Assembly: GCA_029961685.1 (NCBI GenBank)
Contig: JARWKL010000012.1
Span: forward strand, 18,709,227 to 18,773,226
Source: Aristolochia californica
Taxonomy: Eukaryota; Streptophyta; Magnoliopsida; Piperales; Aristolochiaceae
Direction of reading: 5' to 3'
DNA: 64,000 bases
Shown here: positions 34,522-45,560 of the stretch, in pieces
How positions within the stretch are numbered: the stretch's first letter is position 1
Layout: every line of letters starts with the position of its first letter
Notes under the pieces: generated by a model
What the model saw: the letters and a program-made list of their open reading frames with translations, nothing else
Databases searched by the model: none
What the model was told of the DNA's origin: nothing
Made by a program: the position numbers and the translations under genes

Positions 34522-37400
34522 GAGGTGGAATTATTCACTTGCTTCAATTGCACAGTATATTGATGAGAGTTGGTAAATTTGAGGGGGATGCCTTCAGCTC
34601 AATCTTGTTACCCCATTGTTGGGGAAACATTGATTCTGGACATGCTGAAGTATATCTTGAAAGAACTAGAACGGGTAAATTATTAGTTGCTATGATCCGG
34701 TCAAAATCTTATGTACATTAAAGCTGTCTAAATGCTATTTTTATTTTGGGTTATGTACATTAGAGCTGCTTCATGAATGGAGAATTATCCAATACATTAG
34801 GTTTGTTCTAGATGCACTACCCCAGGTACATCCAATATATGTTTCTCAGAAATTAACTTTTTCGTTTGGAGTTTTGAGAAACCTGAGCTGCTAAAGATGT
34901 GATGCGATTCGGTTCTATTTTTTTTACCTGCTCTGTTCTCATTATCAAATCTACCTTCTGTTTTGATCTTGGATTTAGTTTTTCAATGCTGGAACTAGGT
35001 ACTTGGTGGCAATGTTTGGTGTCCGAATCTGCCAAAGCAGTTCATTACCAATGCCATTGTTCCCACGAACTTGATACTAATAAAAAACACGGTGGGTAGT
35101 TTTCATTTACATGAAACTGACCACACTACTGATTTATTGAGGAAACTCTTCTATACGATACGAATTTTAAGATGTTTTGCCGCCGGTGAAGATGCGTTCC
35201 CGGTAACGGAAAACCAGGGAATTCAGCAAATTGCTCGAGCTTCTCCCTTTTCTTGCTCAAAAGAAACGGAGTTGAACCCATTTTGTTTCCAGCTACTCCC
35301 ACTTTGACAATCCCTCGGAAAATAATTTAGACATGAGAAAAAACGCAAAACAGGAAAACCCCATTGAAGCAAACAGATGGAGAAGATGATAACTTTCCTC
35401 GAAGCATGCTTCTGCCCCTGATAGCTTCCGATCTGGTTCCTCCTCCCAACTTGCATCGTTGCTTCTTCCTCACCCACAAATCTTCTCATCAAAACGTCAT
35501 CAGTAATTCACATACCCCTGAAAACTTGTCTTCCCTCGACTGAAGATCTCGCAATGGGGAGTTTCCCTTGAGGCGCCACAAACGATTTTGATCTCGGATA
35601 GCTATACCTTCTCCTTGGGGAATGTCAGCTCTGAATATCTGTAATTTGAAGAGAAAACGCGCAGAGACAAACTCTGGTGAACGACGTGCCAACCTTCAAG
35701 GAATTGGACTTGGCTAACTCTGGTCGGTTTGTGTTTGTTAAAAATCATTGATATAGGTTTTAAAAAATATGCGGCTTCCATTCCTCTCTGGTACCAAGGT
35801 TTCCATTCCAAGAGCTTCAATGAGAAAGAAAAAAAAAACTGTTTTTGCAATCCAGGTGTTTGTTCTTATTGAACATCGTTGTGCCATTCTTTAAGCATTT
35901 GAACAGGTTTGTATCTTTTGGGTAAATTTCCTTGTGTTTGATCGTATCCTCTATGTCAAAAATTCAAAACTAGAAAGAGAAAAGTTGAGAGCCTTGAAGC
36001 TGCAGAGGTATAGAGATGCATAGCTTGTTTGTGAGTTTTTTGGAACTTGCATGAACAAGAAATGGTGAAGCATTAGAGAAATGGAAGCTGAGGGTTATGG
36101 GGTTCATTTGGATACTGAAAGACAGCCTTTTCTTTGAAGTTGTGAGTAGGACTGCCGACAGATTAGCAAACCCAATTAGGAAAAGTTTGAAATCTCCATT
36201 TCCCAGTGATATTCTAATTTTTCTTAGAATAATAGTTTTTTACGATTTAATACATTTTGATAATTTCTGGTTTGGATAATTTCTAGACCTGAGTTTTGAA
36301 CAAGGAATCTTGGAACTGTAAGTCATCGCTGCAGCTTGCAAGAGTAAGATACAGACTTTTTCTTTCTTTCCTTTCTTTTAAATTTTTATGCTTAAAGAGT
36401 TAAATTGATTTTTTTTTTTTTTTTTTTTGCCTTAAAAAGCTGTGTTACCATGAAGACACCCAATTTCTTTCTCTACTTCGTCCTAAATATAGCTTCTCTG
36501 TCTCCTCTTTGTTTGGCTCCGTTGAGTGCACAAGAGCTTTAATTCTAGTATTCACTTTCCATTAGCTTTGGAACAAATGAGACATGAGACAAAATGGGAG
36601 CTTATAAAAATTTTAAAACTATCCCAGCATCCGACTTTCTGATCGAGTGGAATACCCACTATTTTCAATTTGCTTTTGCCTTTTGTTTCATAGAAAGCAT
36701 GACAGGTTCTCAATTTCTTTCATTGCTTTGTTCAAGTATAGCTTTGCTTCCTCTTTATCTAGCTAAGTTAGGTCTAGTTGTGCTTTGATTATTGACATGC
36801 ACAAAAAACTGTCTTGGTATCAATCCTAAAGTTACGACGTGCGACCTAACTTACTTTGGATGAAAAATAAATTAGTCTTCGTCTACGTGTTTACTTGATT
36901 ATTGACATGCACAAATAATTGTCTTCGTCTACGTGTTTACTTGTTATTTGGCAAGGTATCAATCCTAAAGTTACGATGTGCGACCTAACTTACTTTGGAT
37001 GAAAAATAGGTTAGTAAGCCTTTGTTTTAAGACGAAATTAAACCAAAATGAAGAGAAATGAGCTTTGCAAGAAATGGGGTATTCTATGCATGAATTTTGA
37101 GATGAATATATCAAGTTTACAAGGCCTATTTATAGGCAAATAAGGAATAAACCACTCGTATCCCATATCTTATATAAATCTATGAGAATTCACCACATAA
37201 GCAAGACAGACCCTCTTTTATTCAAATTTAAAGGTGCCATATCCCATGTGTCCTTATTTGTCTCAAACGACCCTATCCCATTCCCATTTGGGAAGGTAGA
37301 ACTCAAATTTTGAATTTCAAAGCAAATTGCCATCTAGCTGCTACTAGTTGGGCGTTGCTCACACTAAGCGATGCCGCTTGTGCGCCCCATGCACCTTGCT
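34522..37400. other. 3' UTR of the F-box/WD40 gene and intergenic sequence
   Basis: The first 200-300 bp are presumably 3' UTR. On the minus strand 35489-35692 is a modest open frame without a domain I recognise; I do not call it a gene. A tract of about 22 T's is present near 36410-36430. No RNA gene was seen. Confidence 0.5.
36788..37015. repeat. Interlaced direct repeats
   Basis: Two words are each repeated: ATTATTGACATGCACAAA (36788 and 36898) and GGTATCAATCCTAAAGTTAC (near 36814 and 36955), together with TGCGACCTAACTTACTTTGG and CTTCGTCTACGTGTTTACTT. The pattern looks like a local duplication with partial rearrangement. Confidence 0.75.
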
Positions 37401-37480
37401 GCTTGCACCATTGCTTGGGCAGCAGCTGCTCACACCCCTGCCCCCTACTGCTGTAGCCTTTGGCTGTTTCGTGCTATATT
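37020..37480 (-). mobile_element. Possible 3' LTR of the Gypsy element
   Basis: Lies directly downstream of the minus-strand chromodomain. It contains CCTATAAATAGGC on the minus strand (about 37125-37140), a TATA-like motif of the kind LTR promoters have. No partner LTR was found, so this is inference. Confidence 0.35.
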
Positions 37481-38796
37481 CATATTTTTAGGCCCTGTGA
37501 AGGTGTTGTTGCTCCCGGGTGTGCTTCTTCGTCTGTGGCATTTTCGATCGCGTACCATGCTCCCACAACCATAACACATATGGCCTTGTCGTATTGCCCT
37601 TCAAATAAGCTATAACCTCCTCTTCAAATTGCCATATCTCAGCATCCACCTGCCATGTGATTTCACTCTTCAATAAGCCTCACGATTTCACCAAGTATTC
37701 CTTATAATGCGGCATGCCCTGCGTCGTACCCGTCGATCAGCAATGATGTAGCCCACCTTGTGAGAAAATGTGGTTGACACATTTATGGGAGCTCAAAGTC
37801 TGATGGTGCGTGAAGGGTTTGAGGGATCTTCATTTTAAGGCTTCAAGTTACTTACATGAAACACATTGTGGATGTGCAAGCGGGTAAGTAATTGCAACCG
37901 ATAAACGACTTTTTAGACCCTTCTAATGATAGGAAATGGTCCTTCATATATTTTTATCAAGCCCTTGTTCCTTGTCTATAACCAACGGAGCTGATCAGGG
38001 CAGATTTTCACGAGCACAAGGCCCCTGACCTTGAACTCCAAAGGGCGTCTTCTCTGGACCATGTATTTCTTCAATCACTTGTTGCTTTATGTAATAAAGC
38101 GCGAGCAAGATTGGTACATTCCTTCCACCTTTTGGCGAGTTGCAACGCTATTGGGTTCCTCCCAGACTTGCTCGGAAGTATGCTCTAAGGTATGAGTATT
38201 ATTGTTTGATCGTCTATTCAAACGGATGCCGATGAATTCACTTTTCTACAAGTTGTATGAGAATTGGGCCCAATCAAGTAGCTCTGACCAGCTATTCTGA
38301 TTAAAATTTACAAAACATCATAAATATTCCTCCAATATGGCATTGATCCGCTTTGTCTGCCCATCAATTTGAGGATGGAAACTTGTAGAAATGTTAAGGG
38401 TAGTTCCAAAGTTTTTGAAGAGTTTGGTCCAAAACTTACCTGTGAATTGAGGATCTCGATTACTTATAATTGTGCTCGGCACCCCCCCAATGTTTCACCA
38501 CATTTTGTCGCCTCCTCTACCGTACAATCACCTGGTACGACCATGAACATACCATACTTCAAAAATCGGTCCACTACCACCATAATGGAATCAAGGTCTT
38601 CGACTTTTCTAAGTTCATAAATAAAGTTCATAGAGATAGACTCCCATGGTCTTTCTGAAATAGGTAGGGGCTCGAGCAAATCCGTGGGTTTCCGTTGTTC
38701 CACCTTATCTTGTTGGCGAATAAGACAAGTGTGAACATACTCTTTCACATCTTGCTCCATTCCAAACCAACTCGATCCAGAACCCGGTCTGGTCAA

Positions 38797-40160
38797 CTTG
38801 GGTCCGGGTCAACCTGACTCGGGCCACTTATTTTTTGCCTCGGTATACATGCCCAAGGTTTATACATATTTCGACGCGACTCGATAAATTTTTTCTCTAG
38901 CTGGATTATTATTTTTGAAGCATTGACAAATTATTCCTTGGTCAACATATTATTTATAACATATATGTGCATTGGATTATTTCATGGGTCATTTTACAAG
39001 GATTATTTGGTTCTGTGTTAAATGGGCCCAAACCCATTTCAGTTGCTGCTATTGTGTCTCTTTTGATGAGACATTATTATTGAAGAAGAGGTAGCCTCAT
39101 ACCATTATTTATTTGTTTCCATAAAAAATATTTGTGGTTGGGAGTCCATGACGGAGGAACTTCATCCCCGTAAAAAATATCAAAATTATTTGTGGTTGGG
39201 AGTCCATGACGAAAGAACTTCATCCCCGTCAAAAATATAAAAAATATTTATGGTTGGAAGTCCATGGCGGAGGAACTTCATCCCTGTCAAAAATATCAAA
39301 AATATTTGTGGTTGGAAGTCCATGACAGAGGAACTTATTATTATTACATTTATGTTACTTCCCCTTATTAATGTCATATATTACTCTACTACTTGAGAGT
39401 CGTTGTCCTGTGGAGGGACACGGTGGTGGAGGTGGACACATCAAAGCAATGCCGATAGACACACTATCTACAGAAGACGGAGTGTGCCCTACATCCAGCA
39501 TGAGTTAAGACTGGAGCATGGAGCAATGTCTTAGCGGCTATGAGTGATTTTCTCTTATTGATATTATGCCAGCTGGGCCTCATGAACGAGAGCACCAGAA
39601 TGAGGGGGAGTATTGGAAGATGAAGGCATATTGGAAGACGTGACATTTTATACAAAAAAAATTTTATACATCATTTGTAGCAAACTGGGAGTTCATGTTG
39701 TTCTCTTAACCCCAGCTTGAGGGGGAGTGTTAGAAAATAGGCCTAAACGCACACGACCAAGGAAGACCCACATATCCAAGTGTATTAGAAGATGGGCCCA
39801 AGCCCATAAGACCAAGGAAGACCTATACATCCAAGAGATATAGAAGACGGGCTCAAGGCCCACAAATCAAAGAGAAGGCCCATAGGCCCACATACAATGA
39901 TGGCAGGATGGTAAATAAAGGGTCATCTCATATAGATGGCATTGATGTAATTTAAGTTAAAGTTCCAGGGTTAAAACCCTAAACCCTAAGTTTAGGGGTA
40001 TTATTGTAATACAGTAGTTTCATAAATCTATAAATAGAGTTTCAGGGGGAGGGTTAGAAAAATCAAGTCCATAACCCTTCTTCCACTAGTAGTTTTCTCC
40101 CTATGAGTTTCTCTCCATTTTTCTCCATGAGCTAAATTCATAGAGTCCTGAAAATCAACA
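38797..40160 (+). mobile_element. LTR element inserted in the Gypsy integrase; 3' LTR 39728-40160
   Basis: Non-Gypsy sequence separates the integrase zinc-binding part from its core. Near its right side is a purine tract CTTGAGGGGGAG followed by an LTR TGTTAGAAAATAGG...AATCAACA (39728-40160, 433 bp). Inside that LTR is a TATA box (CTATAAATAGAG about 40028-40039). No 5' LTR or coding frame is visible, so it is non-autonomous or partly deleted. Confidence 0.7.
39119..39345. repeat. 58-bp minisatellite, 4 copies, inside the LTR element
   Basis: Units contain GTGGTTGGGAGTCCATGAC and GAGGAACTTCATCCCCGT, spaced 58 bp (starts near 39134, 39192, 39250, 39308). The last unit is incomplete. Confidence 0.88.
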
Positions 40161-41395
40161 CTTTTAATAGAGTAAGCGTATGCCTTTGTCTAGGATGTCT
40201 CACCCATTTTTTGTTATGACATTCCTGCAACAATTCATATAAAAGATTATCGTGTTTTGGAACAAAAAGGTGTCCCCCTATTGTGCACAAAAGTCCCTCA
40301 TTCAGCCAAAATCGATGCGTACCTTCAAGAACATTGGCCTCCATCAAATTGCGAGCTTGTGAGTCTTGCCGAATTGTGTAAAGAGTGCATAATGGCCGTC
40401 ATTTATCGTTCTTGAACTATATCTCGTTGCTCCGTCTCATTAAGCTTTCGACTCTCAAAAGCAATTGGATGTCCATCCTATTCTAAAACACCACCAATTG
40501 CAAAGTTAGAGGCATCAGTAGCTACCTCGAAATGCTTACTGAAATCAATAAGCTGTAGGATTGGTTTGGTGACTACATCTTTGAGGGACTCATACACTTT
40601 TTGGCATTTGCTTTACCAATGCCATTGTTGCTTCTTCTTTAAAAGATCCATCAAGGGAGCCGATAAGGCTAAAATATCCCTTAATAAATCTCTGATAGTA
40701 GTTCACAAGCCCAAGGAACCTATGCAACTCCGATACTTTGGTTGGAAGGCACCATTCAGCAATTACTTGCACCTTTTTTTGTCCATCCGTAGCCATCCTC
40801 CTCTGATCTAATATCCCAAAAATGACACCTCTGATAGGGCAAATCAGCACTTCTCCCTTTCTATGAAAAGACAAATTTTTTGTTACACCTCGAACACCTT
40901 CTTCAAGTGATGTAAATGCTCCTCCACATCCATACTATACACCACAATGTTTTCCAAATAGACGACCACAAATTGATTAAAAAAAAACCCTGGAAAAGTT
41001 TGTTCATAAGAGTGCAAAAAGTAACCAGTGCATTCGTCAAGCCAAATGACATGACAAAAAACTCGTATGAACCATACCTCGTTACGCATGTGGTCTTCTT
41101 CTCATCTCCTTCGGTGATTCGAACCTGATAACAACCTGACTTCAAATCAAGTTTACTAAAACACGAGCATGATGGAGTTAATCAAACAAGTCCACAATGA
41201 GGGGAATCATATACTTGTTCTTTATTGTCACCTTGTTCAATGCCCGATAGTCGATGCATAACCTCATGCTTCCATTGTTCTTTTTTTGAAAAATACGTGT
41301 GCACCAAACGGAGCTTTGGAAGGTACTTTTGCAATATCGATGTTCTTGTAAGCTTTTTGTAATTGTTGGCATATTTTATTCTACTTGTTTCTCAT

Positions 41396-43540
41396 TATTG
41401 GTAGGGGAAGAGGAAGAGAGGCGGTGGCGGAGCTTGGAAGCAATAGGGGAATAGAATCCCTTGAATAGGGGTTAGTCACCTTGAATTAAATTATATTCAA
41501 AGTCCATTTAACTGGTTCAAAGAGCCCACAACTTCCCTTCACTTTAAACTCTGCTAGGTGAGGACTCTCAACAATTGATGGAGTAAATTCATTTTAATGT
41601 TAAAAATAATTATAGTATAGTGAATAGTTATATATTATATTAATATAACATATATTATATCTCATATAGTGGCAACAGGTAAAAAAAAAAAGGAAACAAA
41701 TAAGGGGTGTTTTGTCTCCCTATCTTATTATCTAGGGCCTATTCCATTATTGACTTCATTCTTAAGCAGTGAATAAATGGGTGTTTCATTGCCCATTTAT
41801 TTACCCAATTAGGATAAATAAGTCAATAAATGGAAGAGAAAAATTAATAAAAAAATAGATTATTAAGTTTAATAAATAACATAAAATATTATAAATTTAA
41901 TAAAAATATTAATTAAATACATAATTTAGTCATAGTTAACTAAATATTCTATCAATTAAATCATCCTTTTTTTTATATATAAATTATTTTTATTTTTTAT
42001 TTACACTAATAAATAATAATTTGGCTAATTTTGTAAGGTTTCTAACCCAAGCATCCACACCCTTCTTGGTTCCAACAAGGCACTAACGGGGCCCATGCAA
42101 CGACTCGCCCGAACCGGCCTATGTTCGAGCTGAGCTTGATTTAAATATTTCGAGCCGAACTTCGTCTCAAGCCTAAAATTGTTATCGAGCTCGAGCCCAA
42201 AAATTTTAACCTAGTTCGAGCCGAGCTCGAGCTTCAACATACATTTAAAACTTTTCAAAAAATATATATATAAAATTATGCATACATTTTACATAAAATT
42301 GGGCATAACATCTACATAAAATTGGACATAACCTATATATATAATACATGTATAAGATTGGGTATGACCTCTACTTAAAATTGAGCATAATCTATATATA
42401 TAATACCTATATAAAATTCAGCATGACCTCTACGTAAAATTGGGCATAATCTATATACATAATACCTGCATAAATACTCCATAAAATTGTCTATAAATTC
42501 TATAAACACTCCATGAAATTGTTTATACACTCCATAAAATAGTTTAAACACTCCATACACTGCATAACATTATGAATAAACTCCATACAATAATCAAACA
42601 CAACAAAATTAAATGAAATATCACTATCAATTTACAGTCACCCAAATAAAAACTATAAATCCTTTAAATAAAATCCTATTATTATTAGAGACTTACCAGA
42701 AAATTACAAGAAATATTTTAAATTTTTCTTAGGAAAATTAAATGGACCTCTTATTGCCTCTTCTAAGGAAATAAATAAAAATTAATAATTAATCTAATAT
42801 ATTACTATACTTATCGATCAATTTTTAATCAAATAAAATGTTAAACACAAAATTGCTATGAAAATTGCCTCATGCTAAGAGTATTATATCATAAACTGTC
42901 AAATACTTATTTAAAAATTTTTCTATATGATTTTCTAGCTCATCTTGGCAAGAAAATTTTACTTAGAAAATTATATAATTTTTTAACAAGAATTTATAAT
43001 TAGAAAAATATTTTCAAAAAACATGAGGCACTAATGGTCCCGATATGTCTACTAAAAATATTTTTTCAACTTTTATTGAAAAAACCACTAATAGTCTCTA
43101 GAAAACGTATTTCTACTAAAATATCATTTCAATTTCTTCAAGAGCCATGAGGAATGGACAAAGTTTTTATCAAAAAATTTCTTCAAGAGCTATGATGAGG
43201 AAAGGGACAGAGTTTTTTTTTGCGATGTGCTGGCGAACACCTGTCATCGGCGACGGAAACATAGGAGGTAAAGAAATCGAAGGAAGAGGAAGAAATCGGA
43301 GGGGATGTAGTGGTCGGCGAGGAGCTGTCGACCTCGACAGAGGTGGCCCGGCGTACAGGAGGGCGCAGCGTCCCCCCCCCCCCCCCCCCCCCAGGTCTCG
43401 CTCTCGATCCCGCGAGCTTTCGAGCTAAACCTTGATTCGGTCGAGTTTGGCTTGAGCTTGAGATACCGAATCGAACCGAGCCGGCACCGAACCGAACTCG
43501 AGCCGCTCGCGAGCCGACTCGGTTCGAAGCCACCAGCGAT
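41396..43540. other. Intergenic region upstream of RPF2, AT-rich with tandem repeats
   Basis: 41560-42000 and 42600-43080 are very AT-rich. 42255-42500 has imperfect tandem units with ATAAAATTGGGCATAA and ATCTATATATATAATACCT. 42085-42235 and 43395-43530 hold GC-rich words such as CGAGCCGAGCTCGAGC and CGAACCGAACTCGAGCC, typical of degenerate plant hAT-type MITE sequence, but I could not define ends. No gene was seen. Confidence 0.5.
43372..43392. repeat. 21-base C homopolymer
   Basis: An uninterrupted run of C about 170 bp upstream of the RPF2 leader. The run length is probably unstable and may be partly an assembly artefact. Confidence 0.9.
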
Positions 43541-43556
43541 CATCATATAATCTGCT

Positions 43557-43670
43557 ATGTCAGCAGCCTCTCCTCCCAAAAGCCTAAACCCCAATTCCGA
43601 GCGTCGCCGCATCTGCTCCTTCAAGCTTGTAGCTGACCGTTCCATCTTCTTACCGTCGGGGTTCTTCCAG
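43557..43670 (+). other. Probable 5' leader exon of RPF2 (open in frame)
   Basis: A good donor CAG|GTAACT at 43671 ends a stretch with the composition of a plant leader exon. Joined to the acceptor at 45554, it is in frame with the RPF2 start: an ATG at 43557 would add 40 residues. RPF2 proteins in other eukaryotes begin close to the second ATG (45561), so I treat this as 5' UTR. Confidence 0.5.
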
Positions 43671-43723
43671 GTAACTCCTCTCTTCTCTCTTCGACATAGC
43701 AAAGTTAATGTTTTTTTTTCCTT

Positions 43724-43737
43724 AAACCCTAAACCCT
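43724..43737 (+). promoter_or_regulatory. Telo-box (AAACCCTAAACCCT) in the first intron of RPF2
   Basis: The plant telo-box AAACCCTAA is established as enriched near transcription starts of ribosomal-protein and ribosome-assembly genes. Here it lies 54 bp after the leader donor. That fits co-regulation of RPF2 with translation genes; activity is inferred. Confidence 0.55.
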
Positions 43738-43939
43738 CCCTCGACTCTTGTCACTCGCTGTCTCTGGTTGCTGGTACACCTGCTAGTTCTGAAACGCTTT
43801 GTTATGCTCGACATGGCTGTTTGAGGGAGTCTGTTATTAAGTTTTTTCTCGAGAAAGTTTTACCAGAAATTTGTGGCAAATCATTATCTTCCTTCCACCA
43901 CCACTGCCACTGTTCAATTTCAACATTTATACTGGTCAT

Positions 43940-44650
43940 GAGCAATATTATAAAAACCGACCAGGCACCAACATTAATGAGGTGACCAGGTTCGGTTGAA
44001 TCCGGATCAACAAGGTCTGATCACTGTTTGCCTTGGAATAACATCATATGATGTCATTTTTGTTTTATAAAAAATTTCAAATAAAGAGAGAAAGATTGAG
44101 GGAGAAATTTCTCTCTTGATAGGGACAACTGGGGGGGGCGGGCGTTTCTCCCCCGATTGGGACAATGGAGGGGTGGCAGGGTAGGGGCCATCATCAACCC
44201 TGTCTGTTCTGCATGTTGACCATGAGGACGCCAGCCCTTTTACCCTCAGCATGAAGTGAGGATGAGGGTGGATTAAAGCCGATGATGTAGTCAGGGAGAT
44301 GGGGGAGCTCTGCCCTGTCCCCTTTGCCATTGGAAGAAAAGTGGAAGGGGGGAGGCTCATTTTTTTTCTGGTAAAGGAGGGTCTGGAGTGCAGAACCTCC
44401 ATTCATTGGCAGGGAGGGCAAGGGCCTCTCCCACTCTTTTCCATTTGACTGGACATAGACGCCAGTGCACTTGCATAGTCAAAGAGAGAGAGGCAAACTG
44501 GTCTGATCCAGACTATTTTTTTGCAGTGCACTGGTTTTTACCCATCCTCGGGTTTCTAAGGGCTTCTAATATGTTATATCCAGATGGGTGAAAGGGTCTA
44601 GTCAAGGCCAGCTCAATCATTCAGCCTGGTCCTGGTTACCCATTGTTGTG
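43940..44650. other. Low-complexity, GC-rich insertion-like segment in RPF2 first intron
   Basis: Words such as GGTTCGGTTGAATCCGGATC (left) and GGTCTGATCCAGACT (right) bracket a G-rich block; this may be a MITE remnant. Ends and target duplication were not resolved. The remainder of the intron to 45554 is T-rich and featureless. Confidence 0.35.
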
Positions 44651-45560
44651 GGTATGAGTGAAGATTCATTATTAAAGCCTTAGCTGTCATGTTCCTTGTC
44701 TACTCTTTCATTTTTTCTCATCTTAATCTTTATAAAGTATTTTTGTTGATATTAGATTTCCTACGCTGTAAGTTTTGCGTATTCTTGGTATTGATATGCT
44801 GTATGAGTTCCTATTATACTCGAATTTTCTGTTATGGATTTTTCCACTTCAAAGATTAAAATGTTTTCTTGGAATGTTGTTCCATAGTTTCCTGAAATGT
44901 TGTTTGAATTGCATACTTTTCCAAATTTTTTATATGTTTTCTGTTCTTTTAGGTTCAGTTACATTTAATTCACGGAATTTCACTTTTCAAAAAAGGTTCA
45001 ATCCTCAAAATTTGGGGTAGAAATATCAAATACCTGATTCAGATAGTGGTCTTTGTGTAATCTTTTTGTGGTCCAAGCCTTTGAGTACTCAATCGTATGA
45101 ATTGTAAACAAGAGAGCTTATTGGTAACATTTGCTTAATGCTGTTAAAAATAAGTAACTTTTGATTCCTAATGAGAAACTCATTTATTTTGGAATTTCTT
45201 TTCTGAAGTGCAACATTTGAGTTATTTAGTGTCTGTGAAGATGAAAGAGACAAGACAATGACAATTTAAATTAAACAAATGCAGAACTTATTATTTTTAT
45301 TAATCTTAAGATTTTAACTCTGTCGTTGGGATAGATCTAAGTAGGCACTTAGTTCTAAATCTGTGTTTCAAATAATTGACTATTTATTTATAGAGAATAT
45401 GTGTTAGAAATTAGAGTATGTCCTTTTTCATGTTTGATTTGAATGGCCCCATCTCTTGGACAATGTTATAGTTTTTGTTCATGTAGTTACTTTTTTAAAA
45501 GACCATATAATTGGTTCTTGCATATGTTTGACAGCTCTTTATTTTTCTGTGTAGCTAACC

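Larger units (their letters stand above)
37480..41395 (-). mobile_element. Gypsy chromovirus remnant
   Basis: Minus strand, reading from the right: RT pieces (41178-41372, [16 protein letters not shown]; 40883-41145, FVMSFGLTNA); RT/RNase H (40590-40874, FLGLVNYYQRFIKGY); the integrase zinc-binding part (40138-40347, ECHNKKWVRHP); then, after an interruption, the integrase core (38464-38796, MEQDVKEYVHTCLIRQQDK and SIMVVVDRFLKYG); integrase C-terminal remains (37750-38300); and a chromodomain-like end (37560-37740, HYKEYLVKS, SEITWQVDAEIWQF). The chromodomain marks it as a chromovirus. Gag and protease are absent. Many stops and frame changes. Confidence 0.85.

Noticed and set aside
35489..35850. 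Overlapping minus-strand frames downstream of the F-box/WD40 gene
   Set aside because: No domain, no consistent exon structure and no good start context.
39974..39994. Telomere-like AAACCCTAAACCCTAAG
   Set aside because: Only two units, inside an LTR; not a telomere remnant.
43183..43533. Open frames on both strands around the poly(C) tract
   Set aside because: Low-complexity GC-rich sequence, Arg/Pro-rich by composition, with no domain and crossing a homopolymer.
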